Assembly (NCBI GenBank): GCA_021613335.1
Contig: JAJTWR010000047.1
Coordinates: 169,314 to 233,313 of the forward strand
Reading direction: 5' to 3'
Source: Whitmania pigra
Lineage: Eukaryota; Annelida; Clitellata; Hirudinida; Haemopidae
DNA: 64,000 bases
Part shown: positions 1-11,795 of the stretch, piece after piece
Layout of the letters: each line of letters opens with the position of its first letter
How positions within the stretch are numbered: the first letter of the stretch is position 1
Translations under genes and position numbers: made by a program
The notes under the pieces: generated by a model
What the model saw: only the letters and a program-made list of their open reading frames with translations
Database searches by the model: none
Told to the model about the DNA's origin: nothing

Positions 1-1150
1 TCCAGAACAACCAGGCACTCAGGTGAGCTTGCTGAAGTTGATGTGGGTTGATGGTATTTGTTTATTTATTCATCTATCTATTTCTTTGTGGATTGGTTTG
101 AGTAAGAAGTACTAGATGACCAGATAAATGTGACCTGTTGATTCATTAGGTTGCTTTCCTAGATGGAAAAGTTTTTTGTTGATGCGATGTTAGATGGGAT
201 GTAAGATGAGAAGATCTTATTTCCTTGTTAAAACTATTTTATCAGTTGAAGGGAATATTGAATATCTCGTACATTGATAGATTCAACCATCGTGATAAGG
301 AAGGTTACCCTCCACGTCGCAGTGCAAACGAGGGCTTCAATTCTGGCCCAAATTGCAGGCCCGGTATGCCGCAACATCACGACTTCAACAGGCAGTTTAG
401 GGGAAGAATCATAGCCAGAGGTTAGTCCACGAGGGCGGCGGTAACTTTCATTCGTGCTGTTAGATGAATGTGGTTTAGAAGCTTGTTCAACAGATATTAG
501 GAAGTAATGGGTCATGACAGGATTTAGTGATGCGCTGTCTCGTTTCTCAACTTTAATAAAGAATCTGTGTTATTGAGGCTAACACTAAACACTCTTAACT
601 GTTAAAGGTTGCTTTTATAAAATCTAAATATCATAAATTTTGTTTCCTTGTAGACAGATTCAAATTAAATCTTTATTCTAGGTTATTACAATCCCATGAA
701 TGGTCGCAGGGCCATGCAAAGGGGAGGCGGTCCCCCCAGGGGTTACTTGAGGGCTGGCATTGGGAGACCGCCAAGGGTCGGGGTACTGAAATTTGATTCA
801 GAGTTTGACTTTGAGACTGCCAATGCTCAGTTTGATAAGGAGCAAATTGAGAAGGAGCTGAAAGAGAAGCTCAGAATAGGTCAGATCTATTAATAGTTCT
901 AAGAGTCAAGGATCTTCTGTCAATCTTTTTTCTTGGCTTCTCGGTCTTATATGTTGCTACTTGTATCCCCAGAACACAATGAAGAATCCTCTGTTGAACC
1001 CAGTCTGGCAGAAACTAACGGGGACGGGCCAGAGGAGACTTCTTCACCTTCGTCCACCTTCTATGACAAGAACCGATCCTTCTTCGATTCCATCAGCTGC
1101 GAAGCACTAGACAAGAATGGGTTGGTCATTTGGTACCTAAGCAATTTGTT

Positions 1151-1193
<43 letters not shown>

Positions 1194-1696
1194 AAGATAA
1201 CAAATGTATATATTCTCAGAGTCAAGTATCTTTAATTGATTTAACAGGAGGAGAGCAATTTTGTGTCAGCATAACTTTGTCCAGCTTCTCACGCTTGCAA
1301 CTTTTTTTGTGACAGGAATCGTCCAAACTGGAGAGAAGAAAGGAAGCTCAACATCGAGACGTTCGGGCCAAGGAGCGCCAACAACTTTGGTTACTGGTAT
1401 AGAGGTGGGAGAGGCAGAGGATACGGCAGAGGGATGAACAATTATCCCATGGACAACGGGTACCATCCCAGAGGGGGATATAACTACAGGGCTCAGGATA
1501 GGAGTTGGGGTTGGTGTTTATTGCAAGGACTGTCTTTGTGTAATTATTGATTTTATTGGTTTTTTTACTTTGATTGGTCTGTAAATCTTCATTCGCAGCC
1601 AACCAATACAGGAGCGGAGGTAGGAATTACCGCAATTGGTCCAAGCACCCAGCCGAGGGCCATTTTGAAGCCAATGTTGTGGAGAGCAGAAGTTAG
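1..1696 (+). CDS. LSM14: LSM14 (RAP55/trailer hitch) homologue, 3' exons, partial
   Basis: Six exons fit by splice site and phase: 1-22, 281-420, 682-879, 973-1120, 1316 to about 1503 or 1509, and 1599-1696 (stop TAG 1694-1696). The protein carries the FDF module (FDSEFDFETANAQFDKEQIE), an FFD-like box (FYDKNRSFFDSISC) and a TFG-like box (NWREERKLNIETFGP). An RG/YG-rich tail (GGRGRGYGRG) and SGGRNYRNW follow. This order is characteristic of LSM14 proteins, which bind DDX6 and 4E-T in P-bodies and repress translation. The N-terminal Lsm domain must lie upstream of the window. All phases agree (2, 1, 1, 2, 1); the only ambiguity is two alternative donors near 1504 and 1510. No lesion is seen, so it looks functional. 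The TTA repeat at 1160-1190 is intronic. Family identification is very confident; orthology to one particular LSM14 is not tested. Confidence 0.93.
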
Positions 1697-2600
1697 CCTG
1701 TGAAAATTTAAGAGGTTGCAGTCTTGGCTTTGTTGCTATCAACTAAAAAGTTGTCCTATTTGAGATAGACCATTAATTGACAATCTGCCTATTACATAAT
1801 AATAATAATAAGCTTATTTGTATAGTACCATAAGTGTAAGCATCAGGGGCGCTCAACCATTTTTGTAGTGCCGCATCCAATGGGCGCTTTGTGGCAGTGC
1901 AAGCTCATGTAACGACTGTTGCTTTAACCATTGTTCACATGCAAGCTACCCTCTGAGCTTGACTTGCGAGAGGAATTGTTTTGAGAATGAGATTAAATTA
2001 ATTATGCTGAGATATAAATTAATAACATCCTATTTAAGATGCATGAATTAGAACTAGTTGCAAAGTCATTGTAAGATCTCATTATAATAATTTAGCATGC
2101 TGAACATGCAGGAGCAACGTTTTTCATTTCTTCCTCCGGTGTAAAGAGAAGCATTTGGATCGATGATTACGTCGTCGTCGGATGCCATTTAAGGAACGAT
2201 GTGCCACGATCCTTTGTGACTGAATGTGATTGACGAACTCGCGCCTATGAATGTAGTTTCCACAACGTGCGGTTGCGCACGTATTTTGAGTTAAAGCGAC
2301 CTGTTGCATATCTGAGTCATTCATTCAAAAGTTAATAAACTTAAAAGTCATCTTATAGTCCTCAGCTTAGGAACTGTAGCTGCTGCTATTAATGACGATG
2401 ATGCCATATTTGTTACCATTCGTAGTTTGATTTGTATTAATTTCATGTGCATTGTTTTTTTTAATCTATAAGTTGATTTGAACAATCAGTGGCGTTGTTT
2501 TTGGTTGGCAACATTGTTGTCTAAAAGTGTCGATTCGACAAGGCAGTCGAGCATCTAGTCTTGATCATTTGGGGACGATATGCGAATGCTTATTTAATCT
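1697..2600. other. LSM14 3' flank, no further gene seen
   Basis: Probable 3' UTR and intergenic sequence. It holds a short AAT run near 1798-1812 and a GC-richer patch around 2150-2290. I see no credible reading frame or recognisable repeat. Confidence 0.5.
2334..2339 (+). promoter_or_regulatory. candidate polyadenylation signal for LSM14
   Basis: AATAAA lies about 640 bases past the LSM14 stop codon. It is the first canonical signal seen on this strand after the gene. Nothing else supports its use. Confidence 0.3.
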
Positions 2601-2607
2601 TTGGAAC

Positions 2608-2895
2608 ACGACCACTTCCTACTGCCCTTCGGAAGTGGCATTTAAACGTTTGTTGAAATGTAGCTTTTTAAGAACCTTCTGAAATGTGTTGCAGGTCATA
2701 AGTGTTCTCCTGAAATATCTATTTGTAATATGATTGTGTTTTCCCGTCATGCTCGGTTAAGAATTGCGTTATTTTTCTGAACACGTTGGCATCTGAAGAG
2801 TTTCCAGTGATGAGTTGATCAATTTTTTGATTTTTACTAGAAAATAGACCACTGCCACTTCTCAAAGACTAGTGCTAAGAATTTGAATTGTCACC
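2608..2895 (+). repeat. dispersed repeat, inverted partner at 22750-23100
   Basis: The segment begins with an 8-bp-stem hairpin (CCACTTCC...GGAAGTGG). It matches the reverse complement of 22750-23100 through several anchors: the hairpin followed by CATTTAAACG, then TTGGCATCTGAAGAGTTT, then the AGTGATAAGAA/AGTGCTAAGAA region. Divergence with small indels shows two old copies of one family. It could be the end of a long-TIR transposon, but no target duplication was identified. Confidence 0.7.
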
Positions 2896-2899
2896 ACAT

Positions 2900-3855
2900 G
2901 CTGTTATTAATAGGATATGTTCTTCCAGCCACGTCAAATCCCATGTTCAATGGGACCAGACCCATCACATTGTCAGTACACAAAAAGTGCAATGAGCTGC
3001 AAAGGGCCATAAAAGTGAAATTCTACCAAATGTTTTTCAATTTATTCGCCTTGTGCTAATACTCTAGTTCGTCGTCGATTTTACCGCTAGTTATAAATGC
3101 AATACTCATGATATTAAAGTCATAATTTTGTGCGATTCCAACAACCTATACCAATATTTATAGTATAACTTCAGTCATAATTACTGGGTATGAAAAATAT
3201 GTGAATATGGAGATGTTAAATCCAAGCCCAACAAAGCACAAAAATGTGAAAGTCAAAAAGGCTGTTATAGTAATGTCACTACAATACCACCCCACTGAAT
3301 CAATTTGTTAAAAACGATGAACACAATTAGGATAGCCAAACATTCAGAAATACTGGTGATGAGTCACAGCACTCAAAATGACTTGAACTAACAAAAAAAC
3401 TTTCTGGGGGATAATGGGTAACCCCAATTCAAGTGACGACCGATTAACATTAAAATGAGGCATACATATTGATATGCCCCGTATAACAAAGCACCAAGTA
3501 GCACTGACTGAATAAGCACCTAGTAGTCAAAACGACTTAACAAAAATACTGCCAATTGAAAATATAAAACAAAAAATTTTCCTAGTGAACAAAGTGGAAT
3601 CCAATTAGGGTCAGAATCCCATGAATGTCTCATGGTTTTCTAGTAACATAATCGACTTCAAGGGCTTAAGCAAAAAATGAGGCACCGACCTTACATTGTC
3701 CAAAAAACATTAAAAATACTGACATTGATTAGGCACTATGTGGCAACACAACAAAAAAATAAAATAATATCACCACAAATTATGCTGTTTCTTAACACAA
3801 AACAAAATGAGCAATTAAGATGAGGATCATATATTTTATGAGTAACATAATAACC
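2900..3855. other. AT-rich non-coding stretch
   Basis: No gene or clear element is visible. Phrases such as TGAGTAACA and ATTAAG recur, as in the tandem repeat that follows, so this may be a decayed part of the same repeat. Confidence 0.4.
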
Positions 3856-4190
3856 GATTCAGATATTGAGTAACAACCTGTTGCTTTAGACATTAAGTAA
3901 AAATAAAATGGAATGAATGACCAGATAAATGAGAAACACCCTAAAGAAATAACTTCAACAAATAAAAGATTCAGATATTGAGTAACAAGCTGTTGCTTTA
4001 GACATTAAGTAAAAATAAAATGGAATGAATGACCAGATAAATGAGAATCACCCTAAAGAAATAACTTCAACAAATAAAAGATTCAGATATTGAGTAACAA
4101 GCTATTGCTTTAGACATTAAGTAAAAATAAAATGGAATGAATGACCAGTTAAATGAGAATGACCCTGAGTAACACAATCTTAAGGAAATA
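3856..4190. repeat. three-copy tandem repeat, period 112
   Basis: The phrase GATTCAGATATTGAGTAACA recurs at 3856, 3968 and 4080, exactly 112 bases apart. The units are nearly identical for the first two and a half periods and then decay. No coding content is seen. Confidence 0.88.
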
Positions 4191-5340
4191 AGAAAAATAA
4201 ACTCATATTCAAGAATTGAATAACAAAAGCAGCTGGTTGAAAAAATACTGACACAAACACATTAAGAAATCACTCATACACCTATCCAATCTCATTTTCT
4301 CAAATATTTTCCTTGCTTCTGAGGGAGACTTTTCTAAAATATGTAGACATGAATTATTTCTGATTTTTGCAGACTCTGCTAACCCACTAACCTGGAAATT
4401 TCTCTTCTTCTTGACATGTCGTTTGGTTGAAAGCAATGATCTCCTTCTCTTCTATAAAATGTTTCTTAGGTTAAATAAGTAATTATATATTTGATGTATT
4501 TAATCAACATGCACCGTCAATAGTTACTGTGTAAATACTATATTAAAAAATTCTAAATGACCTTCTTTAACTTCAAAATCTGAGCATCTTTTCTCTGAAA
4601 ATGAAATTGTCATCAAAATGTAATTATGAAAGTAAAATGCTCAGGTAAATATCAGTCACAAATTAATACTACTACTAATAATAATAATAATATGTGGAGC
4701 ACCATAACCCTCAACATCAAATCTTATAAAAAACATTCCACCTCAAAACAATGACCTGCATTTGGATTTTCAATTGAACGATTCTCAGTTGTTGGCTCTG
4801 ACAAATTTAGAATGTAACATGACTTTTAGAAGTAACATAAATTGCAAGTAAACTGCCTTAGCAACCAAATAAAAAAAACCTAATTAATTTACTAATAATA
4901 TCAAGACAACAATCCACTGCAGATCCTCCAATTGAAAATTAACCTTTATTTGAGCTTTATAGTTTGTCTTCATTTCATAAGTGTTTACCTTGTGACTCTA
5001 TTGAATTTCCAGTTCTTCATAAATATTATTCAAAGAGTGCTTAAAATGATGAAAAACTAACCTTCTTCAGATTATCAATTTGCAGCTTCAGTTCCTGTGA
5101 AAATGTTTATTTATCAACTTTTAACTGCAAGTAAGCTGCTAAATTGTAATTGTTTGAAATGTTTAACAAATTCTAAAATTATTTACCGAGCACACTTTGT
5201 TGTGTTGTTCTTGTGAGACTTGATCCCCATATGTCAATCTTCTAAACATTCTGGTAAGATATTCTAAAACAGCTCCTAACCACATGGGCGTGAGAAAACC
5301 AACAAGGGTCGAGATTAAACTCCCGTGAAGCTATCGGACG
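4191..5340. other. AT-rich non-coding stretch with a dispersed repeat
   Basis: No gene is recognisable. The segment 5040-5185 resembles 24640-24825 in direct orientation (shared phrases TCCTGTGAAAAT and AAATGTTTAACAAAT), so the two places share a repeat family. The edge of the satellite array begins near 5340. Confidence 0.45.
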
Positions 5341-6990
5341 TTCAAAACGCTATCAGACACTAAAACAGCTTAATTCAAGAGCAATTAACCGTCGCTTGCA
5401 CCTAACTAAATTTGTCGAATAAGATCTCATTCTAAAGAGATATATTCCAACTTTATCACATTAGCAAGCTCTTTGCGTAAAAACCTATAATTTTCAAGAT
5501 ATTTATGCTCAAACATCACGCACTAAAATCAGCCTAGAAAAACAGCCTTTAATTCAAGAGCAATTAACCGTCGCTTGCACTTAACAAAGTTTTTCGAATA
5601 AGATCTCATTCTAAAGAGATATATTCCAACTTTATCACATTAGCAAGCTCTTTGCGTAAAAACCTATAATTTTCAAGATATTTATGCTCAAACATCACGC
5701 ACTAAAATCAGCCTAGAAAAACAGCCTTTAATTCAAGAGCAATTAACCGTCGCTTGCACTTACAAAGTTTTTCGAATAAGATCTCATTCTAAAGAGATAT
5801 ATTCCAACTTTATCACATTAGCAAGCTCTTTGCGTAAAAACCTATAATTTTCAAGATATTTATGCTCAAACATCACGCACTAAAATCAGCCTAGAAAAAC
5901 AGCCTTTAATTCAAGAGCAATTAACCGTCGCTTGCACTTAACAAAGTTTTTCGAATAAGATCTCATTCTAAAGAGATATATTCCAACTTTATCACATTAG
6001 CAAGCTCTTTGCGTAAAAACCTATAATTTTCAAGATATTTATGCTCAAACATCACGCACTAAAATCAGCCTAGAAAAACAGCCTTTAATTCAAGAGCAAT
6101 TAACCGTCGCTTGCACCTAACTAAATTTGTCGAATAAGATCTCATTCTAAAGAGATATATTCCAACTTTATCACATTAGCAAGCTCTTTGCGTAAAAACC
6201 TATAATTTTCAAGATATTTATGCTCAAACATCACGCACTAAAATCAGCCTAGAAAAACAGCCTTTAATTCAAGAGCAATTAACCGTCGCTTGCACTTAAC
6301 AAAGTTTTTCGAATAAGATCTCATTCTAAAGAGATATATTCCAACTTTATCACATTAGCAAGCTTTTTGCGTAAAAACCTATAATTTTCAAGATATTTAT
6401 GCTCAAACATCACGCACTAAAATCAGCCTAGAAAAACAGCCTTTAATTCAAGAGCAATTAACCGTCGCTTGCACTTACAAAGTTTTTCGAATAAGATCTC
6501 ATTCTAAAGAGATATATTCCAACTTTATCACATTAGCAAGCTCTTTGCGTAAAAACCTATAATTTTCAAGATATTTATGCTCAAACATCACGCACTAAAA
6601 TCAGCCTAGAAAAACAGCCTTTAATTCAAGAGCAATTAACCGTCGCTTGCACTTAACAAAGTTTTTCGAATAAGATCTCATTCTAAAGAGATATATTCCA
6701 ACTTTATCACATTAGCAAGCTCTTTGCGTAAAAACCTATAATTTTCAAGATATTTATGCTCAAACATCACGCACTAAAATCAGCCTAGAAAAACAGCCTT
6801 TAATTCAAGAGCAATTAACCGTCGCTTGCACTTAACAAAGTTTTTCGAATAAGATCTCATTCTAAAGAGATATATTCCAACTTTATCACATTAGCAAGCT
6901 CTTTGCGTAAAAACCTATAATTTTCAAGATATTTATGCTCAAACATCACGCACTAAAATCAGCCTAGAAAAACAGCCTTAATTCAACTGC
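5341..6990. repeat. 178-179 bp satellite array with four-unit higher-order structure
   Basis: The phrase CAATTAACCGTCGCTTGCAC recurs at nine places, starting near 5381, 5560, 5739, 5917, 6096, 6275, 6454, 6632 and 6811, so the unit is 178-179 bp. Units are almost identical. Diagnostic variants after the phrase follow a pattern: CTAACTAAATTTG in units 1 and 5, TTACAAAG in units 3 and 7, TTAACAAAG in 2, 4, 6, 8 and 9. Units 1-4 therefore repeat as units 5-8, a higher-order period of about 715 bp. This implies recent multi-unit amplification. Confidence 0.95.
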
Positions 6991-7376
6991 AAAAAACTGT
7001 CACTTAGACTAAACTATATTTTTTGAGTAAATTCTCATTTTGAAGACATAGCATCTATCTTTCTCATATTTCTAACCACTTTGCCGTCAGACAGTTATTT
7101 TTCAGGTTATTGAAGCTCAAACTTTACGCATTATATAAGAAAACAGACTCGTTTCAAATGCATAAAACCGTAACTTAGACTTAACCAAATGTTTTGACAA
7201 AGGTCTCATTTTAAAGATATTTAATCCCATTTTTTTAAATTTCCAAAGACTTTGCCATCAGACACTTATATTTCAGGTTATTGAGGCTCAAATTGTACTC
7301 ACTACCTCGGAAAACAGCCTCATTTCAAATGCAATTAACCGTAACTTAAACTTAACTAAATATTTTGACAAAGGTC
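6991..7376. repeat. degenerate satellite units, left of the Ty3 insertion
   Basis: About two diverged relatives of the satellite, recognised by CAGACACTTAT and by AACCGTAACTTA followed by CTCATTT. They continue in sequence and register at 12254 once the retrotransposon is removed. Confidence 0.8.
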
Positions 7377-7834
7377 TGTTGCGTACGTAACTGCAAACTA
7401 CAACTAAAAATAGATTTATGATACAAAGTTTATTTCATAAACAAGAAGTCAAATCAACTGAGAAAACAACGATATCAAGTCAAATGAGAAAACAAAGATA
7501 TCAAGTCGAAAACGAAGAAGATAAAGGATCAAGTCAACAAAGGCCAAAGCACAAGGCCTGAGAAGAGATCACGGAAATCAAGCGAAGAGGAAGACCACTG
7601 AGGGCGAACGGATGAGTGTCTTCTCCTGGCTCCTTAAATAGACTTTCGCCAGGCTTTGAAACAAAGGAGTCCACTGCTACTCGCTGAGTCACTGTTGCTG
7701 TCCTGCACGTTTGTGGCCTGGCGGAGTTGTGGGCCGAGGTTCTGTGTCGGACGTTCCTAGTGCTGTACGTTCCTAGTGTTGTACGCTTGGAGCTTGTGTG
7801 ATGATGCAAGTAGGACGAAGTTCAGTGTCCAACA
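7377..7834 (-). repeat. 3' LTR of the Ty3/gypsy element
   Basis: A 458-bp direct repeat of 11796-12253. The two copies read the same base for base by eye, down to the same incidental 91-codon open frame. Boundaries are set by TG...CA ends and the flanking GGTC duplication. Confidence 0.95.
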
Positions 7835-7848
7835 ATACTCCCCCACCA
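7835..7848 (-). other. polypurine tract
   Basis: On the element's strand it reads TGGTGGGGGAGTAT, directly before the 3' LTR, where plus-strand DNA synthesis is primed. Confidence 0.75.
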
Positions 7849-7872
7849 GAGAGCAATCTGGCGAACGAAAAG

Positions 7873-10800
7873 TCAGGGCTCGTAGTCCTCGAGTTTCTTG
7901 GGCCAGTGAACTCTTCGTCCGGCGCGTGTTTGAGGTTGAGCCAGTGGTGTTGCTGGGTTGATAGCTGGGGATGGGTTGGTTGTGGGCGGAATTGAAGTCT
8001 GGGGCCGAATTGCTGGTTTTAGCCTGTCGATGGACACTGTGTCATTCCGGCCATTCTTCTTGACGACGAAGTATTTCCGATGGCGTTCTTGGACGTCAAA
8101 GGGACCGTCGTATGGTGGGCTCAGCGGCGGTTTGTGAGAATCGACCCGGATGAATACTTGTGGTGTCGTGGCCAGGTCCTTCGGGATGTACGCGGGTTGT
8201 TGCCGTTGTCTTGGTTGTTGCGGCCTGAGACCCTGCATTTGCTCCCTCAGACGATCCACGAAGCCTGACTGTCCCATCGGCGGGTTGGAGTCGCTTGCTG
8301 GTGAAAACTCTCCTGGTAATCTCAACGCCGTCCCGTAGACCAGCTCGGCTGGAGAGCATTGAAGGTCTTCTTTGACGGTTGCCCGGATCCCCAGAAGAGC
8401 CATGGGTAGGAGATCTGTCCAGGTGTTGGTGGCGTTCTGTGCGATGAGTGCTGCCTTGAGTTGACGGTGGAAACGTTCCACCATTCCGTTAGCAGCAGGA
8501 TGGTAGGCCGTTGTTTTTACGTGGCGGATGCCTAACAACTTGCACCACTGATGAAACATGTGTGAGGAAAATTGGCTACCCCGGTCCGTGGTGATGGTTT
8601 CCGGCACTCCAAAGTTGGAAATCCATGAGAGCATGAAATTCTTGACGATGGCTTCCGTTGAGGTGTCGGAAAGGGGTATAGCCATGGGCCATCTTGTGAA
8701 TCGATCCACGCATGTGAGGATGTGTGTGTGTCCCTCCGACGACGGGAGTGGTCCCACCAGGTCCAAATGGATGTGTTGGAAGCGGCAGCTTGGCAGAGGG
8801 AATGTTGCTGGTGGCGTCGTAGTGTGTCGGTGGATCTTGCTCTTCTGGCACGCCAGACACTCTCGGCACCATGCTCTGATGTCCTTGTCCATGTTCGGCC
8901 AGACGAAACGTTGCCTCACCAGTTTTGACGTTGCACGGGCACCTGGGTGTGATAAGGAGTGTAGGCTCAGAAATACCTTGTGACGCAGCTTCTCTGGTAC
9001 GAGCGGTCTGTGCACTCCTGTTGAGACGTCGACGAAGATGTTGCCGTGGCTGGATGGTAGTGGGACCTCGATGATCTCCAGGGATGGCGTGTCGATCTGG
9101 AGCTGGGTCTCTGCAGCTTGGTGTGCGGCTATCTCTTGTAGATCGATGGTTGTGACGGCGTTGACGTCGGTGCGCGACAGTGCATCTGCCACGACATTCT
9201 GGTCTCCTTTGATGTGCCTGATGTCAGCTGCAAACTGACTGAGGAAATCCAGATGCCGCATTTCTCTGGGCGAGTACCGGCTGGATCCGCTCTTGTAAGC
9301 AAATGTGAGCGGCTTGTGGTCCGTGTAGATTGTAAATTGACGACCTTCCAGAAGGTGTTGGAAGTGCTTCACGGCCAGGTACATCGCCAACAGCTCCCTG
9401 CCAAACGTGCTGTACCGAGTCTCCGTCGGGCTGAACTTCTTGGAGAAAAACGCCACCGGTGTAGTGAGGCCACCTTGCACTTGTTCCAGGACCGCTCCAG
9501 CTGCATCGTCGGAAGCGTCTGTGAGGAGTTGTAGGTGGCTGTCCTTGTCCAAGAATGCGAGACGGGTGGCGGACTGCACAGCATCTTTGATTTTCTGGAA
9601 TGCTTGCAACTGGACCGGGTTTAGAGACACTGCGGCCTTGCTCTTCGAGTTCTGCTTCTTGAACATGCTGGTCAAAGGAGCGAGCATGTCGGCGCAGTGC
9701 GGGATGAATCTCCTGTAGAAGTTGACCAGACCCACGAATCGCCGTAGTTGTGTAAGCGTCTCCGGTTGCTTGTACTCTGTGATGGCCTTGACATTGTCCG
9801 GAAGTGGCTGTATGCCGTCCGAACTCACCGAGTGTCCCAGAAATGTTGTGGATGCGACAGCAAACTCACACTTGTCCATGTTCACCGTGAGGTGGAAATC
9901 AGTGAACCTCTCCAGCACCTGCTCCAGATGTACGAGATGCTCCTCCATCGACGAACTGGCAATTAGTACGTCGTCGATGTAGACGAATACAAAATCTAGC
10001 CCTCGGAGTATCTCGTCCATGAAGCGCTGGAAAGACTGAGCTGCATTCCTGAGTCCGAACGGTAGCCGGATGAATTCGTACAGGCCGAACGGTGTGGTGA
10101 TGGCGGTCTTGGGTATGTCCTCTTCTGCGATGGGGATGTGGTGGTAGGCCCGGACGAGATCGATTCTGGAAAAAACCTGTGCGTTGGTCAGGCCATTTGT
10201 GAAATCGTGTAGGTGAGGAATGGGGTATCTGTCCGGAACCGTCTGTGCATTCAGGGCCCTGTAATCTCCGCATGGCCTCCAGTCCCCTGAAGACTTGGGA
10301 ACCATGTGCAGAGGTGACGACCACGGGCTGGAAGAGGGGCGGATGATTCCCAGCTGGAGCATGTGCTCGAACTCCGCCTTGGCCATCTTGAACTTGTCGG
10401 GGTGGAGACGGCGTGGCTTGGAGAATACAGGTGGGCCGTCTGTGACAATGTGATGTTTGACCTGATGCGTGACGCTCTCGTTGAAATTGGAAGGCCTGCC
10501 CAGTGACGGAAACTTCTCCAAAAGCCCGGTGATGAGGTTGGTTGTCGCTCGCGCCAGGTGGACGTGGGTTGGAGGTGCTGCACTGATTGCTCCCACGACC
10601 GATAGAGTTGTCTTGTTGTCTATGAGCCTCTTGTTGAACATGTCGACGTTCAGGTTGAAATGCCCCAGAAAATCTGCCCCAATGATTGGCGACTGCACAT
10701 CGGCGACGACGAAGATCCACTGGAACTTACGTCTCAAACCCAAATCTAACGACAGGGATTTTTGACCGTAAGTCCTAATCGTCGTGCCGTTGGCAGCCTG

Positions 10801-11046
10801 CAGCGTGAAGGGTGATGTCTGGAGCGTGTGCTGGGGAGGCGGAGGGATGACGCTGACCTCAGACCCGGTGTCGACGAGAAACTTCAGGCCGTTGGAAACG
10901 TCATCGATGAGGAACAGGCGACTTCCATGATGTTGGCCAGAGGCAGTCGTCGCAGCTACTGCCCGGCCCTGGAGTTTGATGACTGGAAGGAGCAGGGCTG
11001 TTCGCAGCGTTGAGCCTTCTCCCGGTATGTGGCGTGGTACCAGCAC
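7873..11046 (-). CDS. pol: Pol polyprotein: protease, RT, RNase H, integrase
   Basis: One open frame of 1057 residues. Aspartic protease: DTGS near residues 59-62. Reverse transcriptase: RIDLVRAY near 294-301 and the catalytic YIDD near 356-359. RNase H: TDAS near 509-512 and YTDHKPL near 574-580. Integrase zinc finger: H696, H700, C730, C733. Integrase core: D762, D821, E857, spaced as in DD35E enzymes. A GPY/F-like module (PPYDGPF) follows near the C-terminus. Domain order is the Ty3/gypsy order. The frame is -1 relative to gag and overlaps it by 91 bases (10956-11046), so a -1 ribosomal frameshift is the likely route to Gag-Pol. No stop or frameshift interrupts it, so the enzyme set looks intact. 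Confidence 0.96.
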   Translation of the reverse strand: MLVPRHIPGEGSTLRTALLLPVIKLQGRAVAATTASGQHHGSRLFLIDDVSNGLKFLVDTGSEVSVIPPPPQHTLQTSPFTLQAANGTTIRTYGQKSLSLDLGLRRKFQWIFVVADVQSPIIGADFLGHFNLNVDMFNKRLIDNKTTLSVVGAISAAPPTHVHLARATTNLITGLLEKFPSLGRPSNFNESVTHQVKHHIVTDGPPVFSKPRRLHPDKFKMAKAEFEHMLQLGIIRPSSSPWSSPLHMVPKSSGDWRPCGDYRALNAQTVPDRYPIPHLHDFTNGLTNAQVFSRIDLVRAYHHIPIAEEDIPKTAITTPFGLYEFIRLPFGLRNAAQSFQRFMDEILRGLDFVFVYIDDVLIASSSMEEHLVHLEQVLERFTDFHLTVNMDKCEFAVASTTFLGHSVSSDGIQPLPDNVKAITEYKQPETLTQLRRFVGLVNFYRRFIPHCADMLAPLTSMFKKQNSKSKAAVSLNPVQLQAFQKIKDAVQSATRLAFLDKDSHLQLLTDASDDAAGAVLEQVQGGLTTPVAFFSKKFSPTETRYSTFGRELLAMYLAVKHFQHLLEGRQFTIYTDHKPLTFAYKSGSSRYSPREMRHLDFLSQFAADIRHIKGDQNVVADALSRTDVNAVTTIDLQEIAAHQAAETQLQIDTPSLEIIEVPLPSSHGNIFVDVSTGVHRPLVPEKLRHKVFLSLHSLSHPGARATSKLVRQRFVWPNMDKDIRAWCRECLACQKSKIHRHTTTPPATFPLPSCRFQHIHLDLVGPLPSSEGHTHILTCVDRFTRWPMAIPLSDTSTEAIVKNFMLSWISNFGVPETITTDRGSQFSSHMFHQWCKLLGIRHVKTTAYHPAANGMVERFHRQLKAALIAQNATNTWTDLLPMALLGIRATVKEDLQCSPAELVYGTALRLPGEFSPASDSNPPMGQSGFVDRLREQMQGLRPQQPRQRQQPAYIPKDLATTPQVFIRVDSHKPPLSPPYDGPFDVQERHRKYFVVKKNGRNDTVSIDRLKPAIRPQTSIPPTTNPSPAINPATPLAQPQTRAGRRVHWPKKLEDYEP

Positions 11047-11768
11047 ATGCCCGGTGTGTTGCTGCGTCTTGCTTTGGATCTGCTTCTGCTGCGGGGTCGG
11101 GTGTGTCGCCTGGGCTCCGCTCTGGTGGTCTCCAGCCTGGCCAGCCTGTCGGTGATCATCTGAAGCTTGAGGCTGATGTCCTCCATGGTGGTCTGTCCTT
11201 GGAGAGGGGCCGTCACCACCCGTGAGACTGTGGGGTCTGTGTAGGCGTCCATGACTTGGTCCGCCAGGATGGACTGTTCCAGGAGGCTTTTGTCGTGGAC
11301 GGTCGCCAGCATGGACCGGACGTGAGGTGGCAGCTTATCAACCCACAGCTGCCGGAGGATGGCCTCGTCCATGGAATTGTCGCCCAGCAGTGTCTTCATG
11401 TGTCGAAGGAGTTGGCTGGGTAGCCGACCTTCCAGGTGGACTGCGCTGAAGAGGCTCCTCAGCCTTGTCTGTTGGGATTGTCCGCAGCGCTTCAGGATGG
11501 CCTCCTTGAGACCGGTGTACGGCCTCTCGCTTGGAACCTCGTAGATGAGGTCCTGGACTTGCTCCGACACGTGGAAGGGTAGATTTTGTACCACGTATGC
11601 GTACCGCTGAGTCTCGTCCTTCAGGCGTTGTGTGTGAAACAACGCCTCGATGTGGGCGAACCACAGTCTTGGGTTTGCTGTGAAGAACGGCGGCAACTGC
11701 ATGCTGACTGCTGTCACACGTGGTAGAGCTCCGGCCTCCTCTGACGTCAGGTTGATTAGATCTTCCAT
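10956..11768 (-). CDS. gag: Gag, CsRn1-type with CHCC knuckle
   Basis: A 270-residue frame starting 28 bases inside the 5' LTR edge. The middle matches the retrotransposon Gag capsid pattern: [19 protein letters not shown] near residues 26-44, then a helical segment with [10 protein letters not shown]. An Arg/Ser-rich stretch near 215-238 is followed by a knuckle with C242, H245, C255 and C259. This is a CHCC arrangement instead of the usual CCHC, as described for CsRn1-clade elements. It would package element RNA in virus-like particles. Its 3' end overlaps pol by 91 bases in the other frame. It is undamaged. Confidence 0.92.
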   Translation of the reverse strand: MEDLINLTSEEAGALPRVTAVSMQLPPFFTANPRLWFAHIEALFHTQRLKDETQRYAYVVQNLPFHVSEQVQDLIYEVPSERPYTGLKEAILKRCGQSQQTRLRSLFSAVHLEGRLPSQLLRHMKTLLGDNSMDEAILRQLWVDKLPPHVRSMLATVHDKSLLEQSILADQVMDAYTDPTVSRVVTAPLQGQTTMEDISLKLQMITDRLARLETTRAEPRRHTRPRSRSRSKARRSNTPGMCWYHATYREKAQRCEQPCSFQSSNSRAGQ

Positions 11769-11779
11769 GTCTCTTCTTT

Positions 11780-11792
11780 GTCGGGGTCACCA
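11780..11792 (-). other. primer-binding site, tRNA-Trp type
   Basis: On the element's strand it reads TGGTGACCCCGAC, three bases after the 5' LTR. It complements the 3' end of metazoan tRNA-Trp as I remember it (GTCGGGGTCA plus CCA). Confidence 0.75.
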
Positions 11793-11795
11793 ATT

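Noticed and set aside
225..515. Two overlapping open frames around LSM14 exon 2
   Set aside because: The plus-strand frame is the exon read through its flanking introns; the minus-strand one is its antisense shadow.
5341..6990. Regular 179-bp repeats resembling a CRISPR array
   Set aside because: The repeats are head-to-tail with no unique spacers, and the context is eukaryotic satellite DNA.
7534..7809. 91-codon frame in each LTR
   Set aside because: It occurs identically in both LTRs, has no motif, and lies within the promoter/polyadenylation region of the element.
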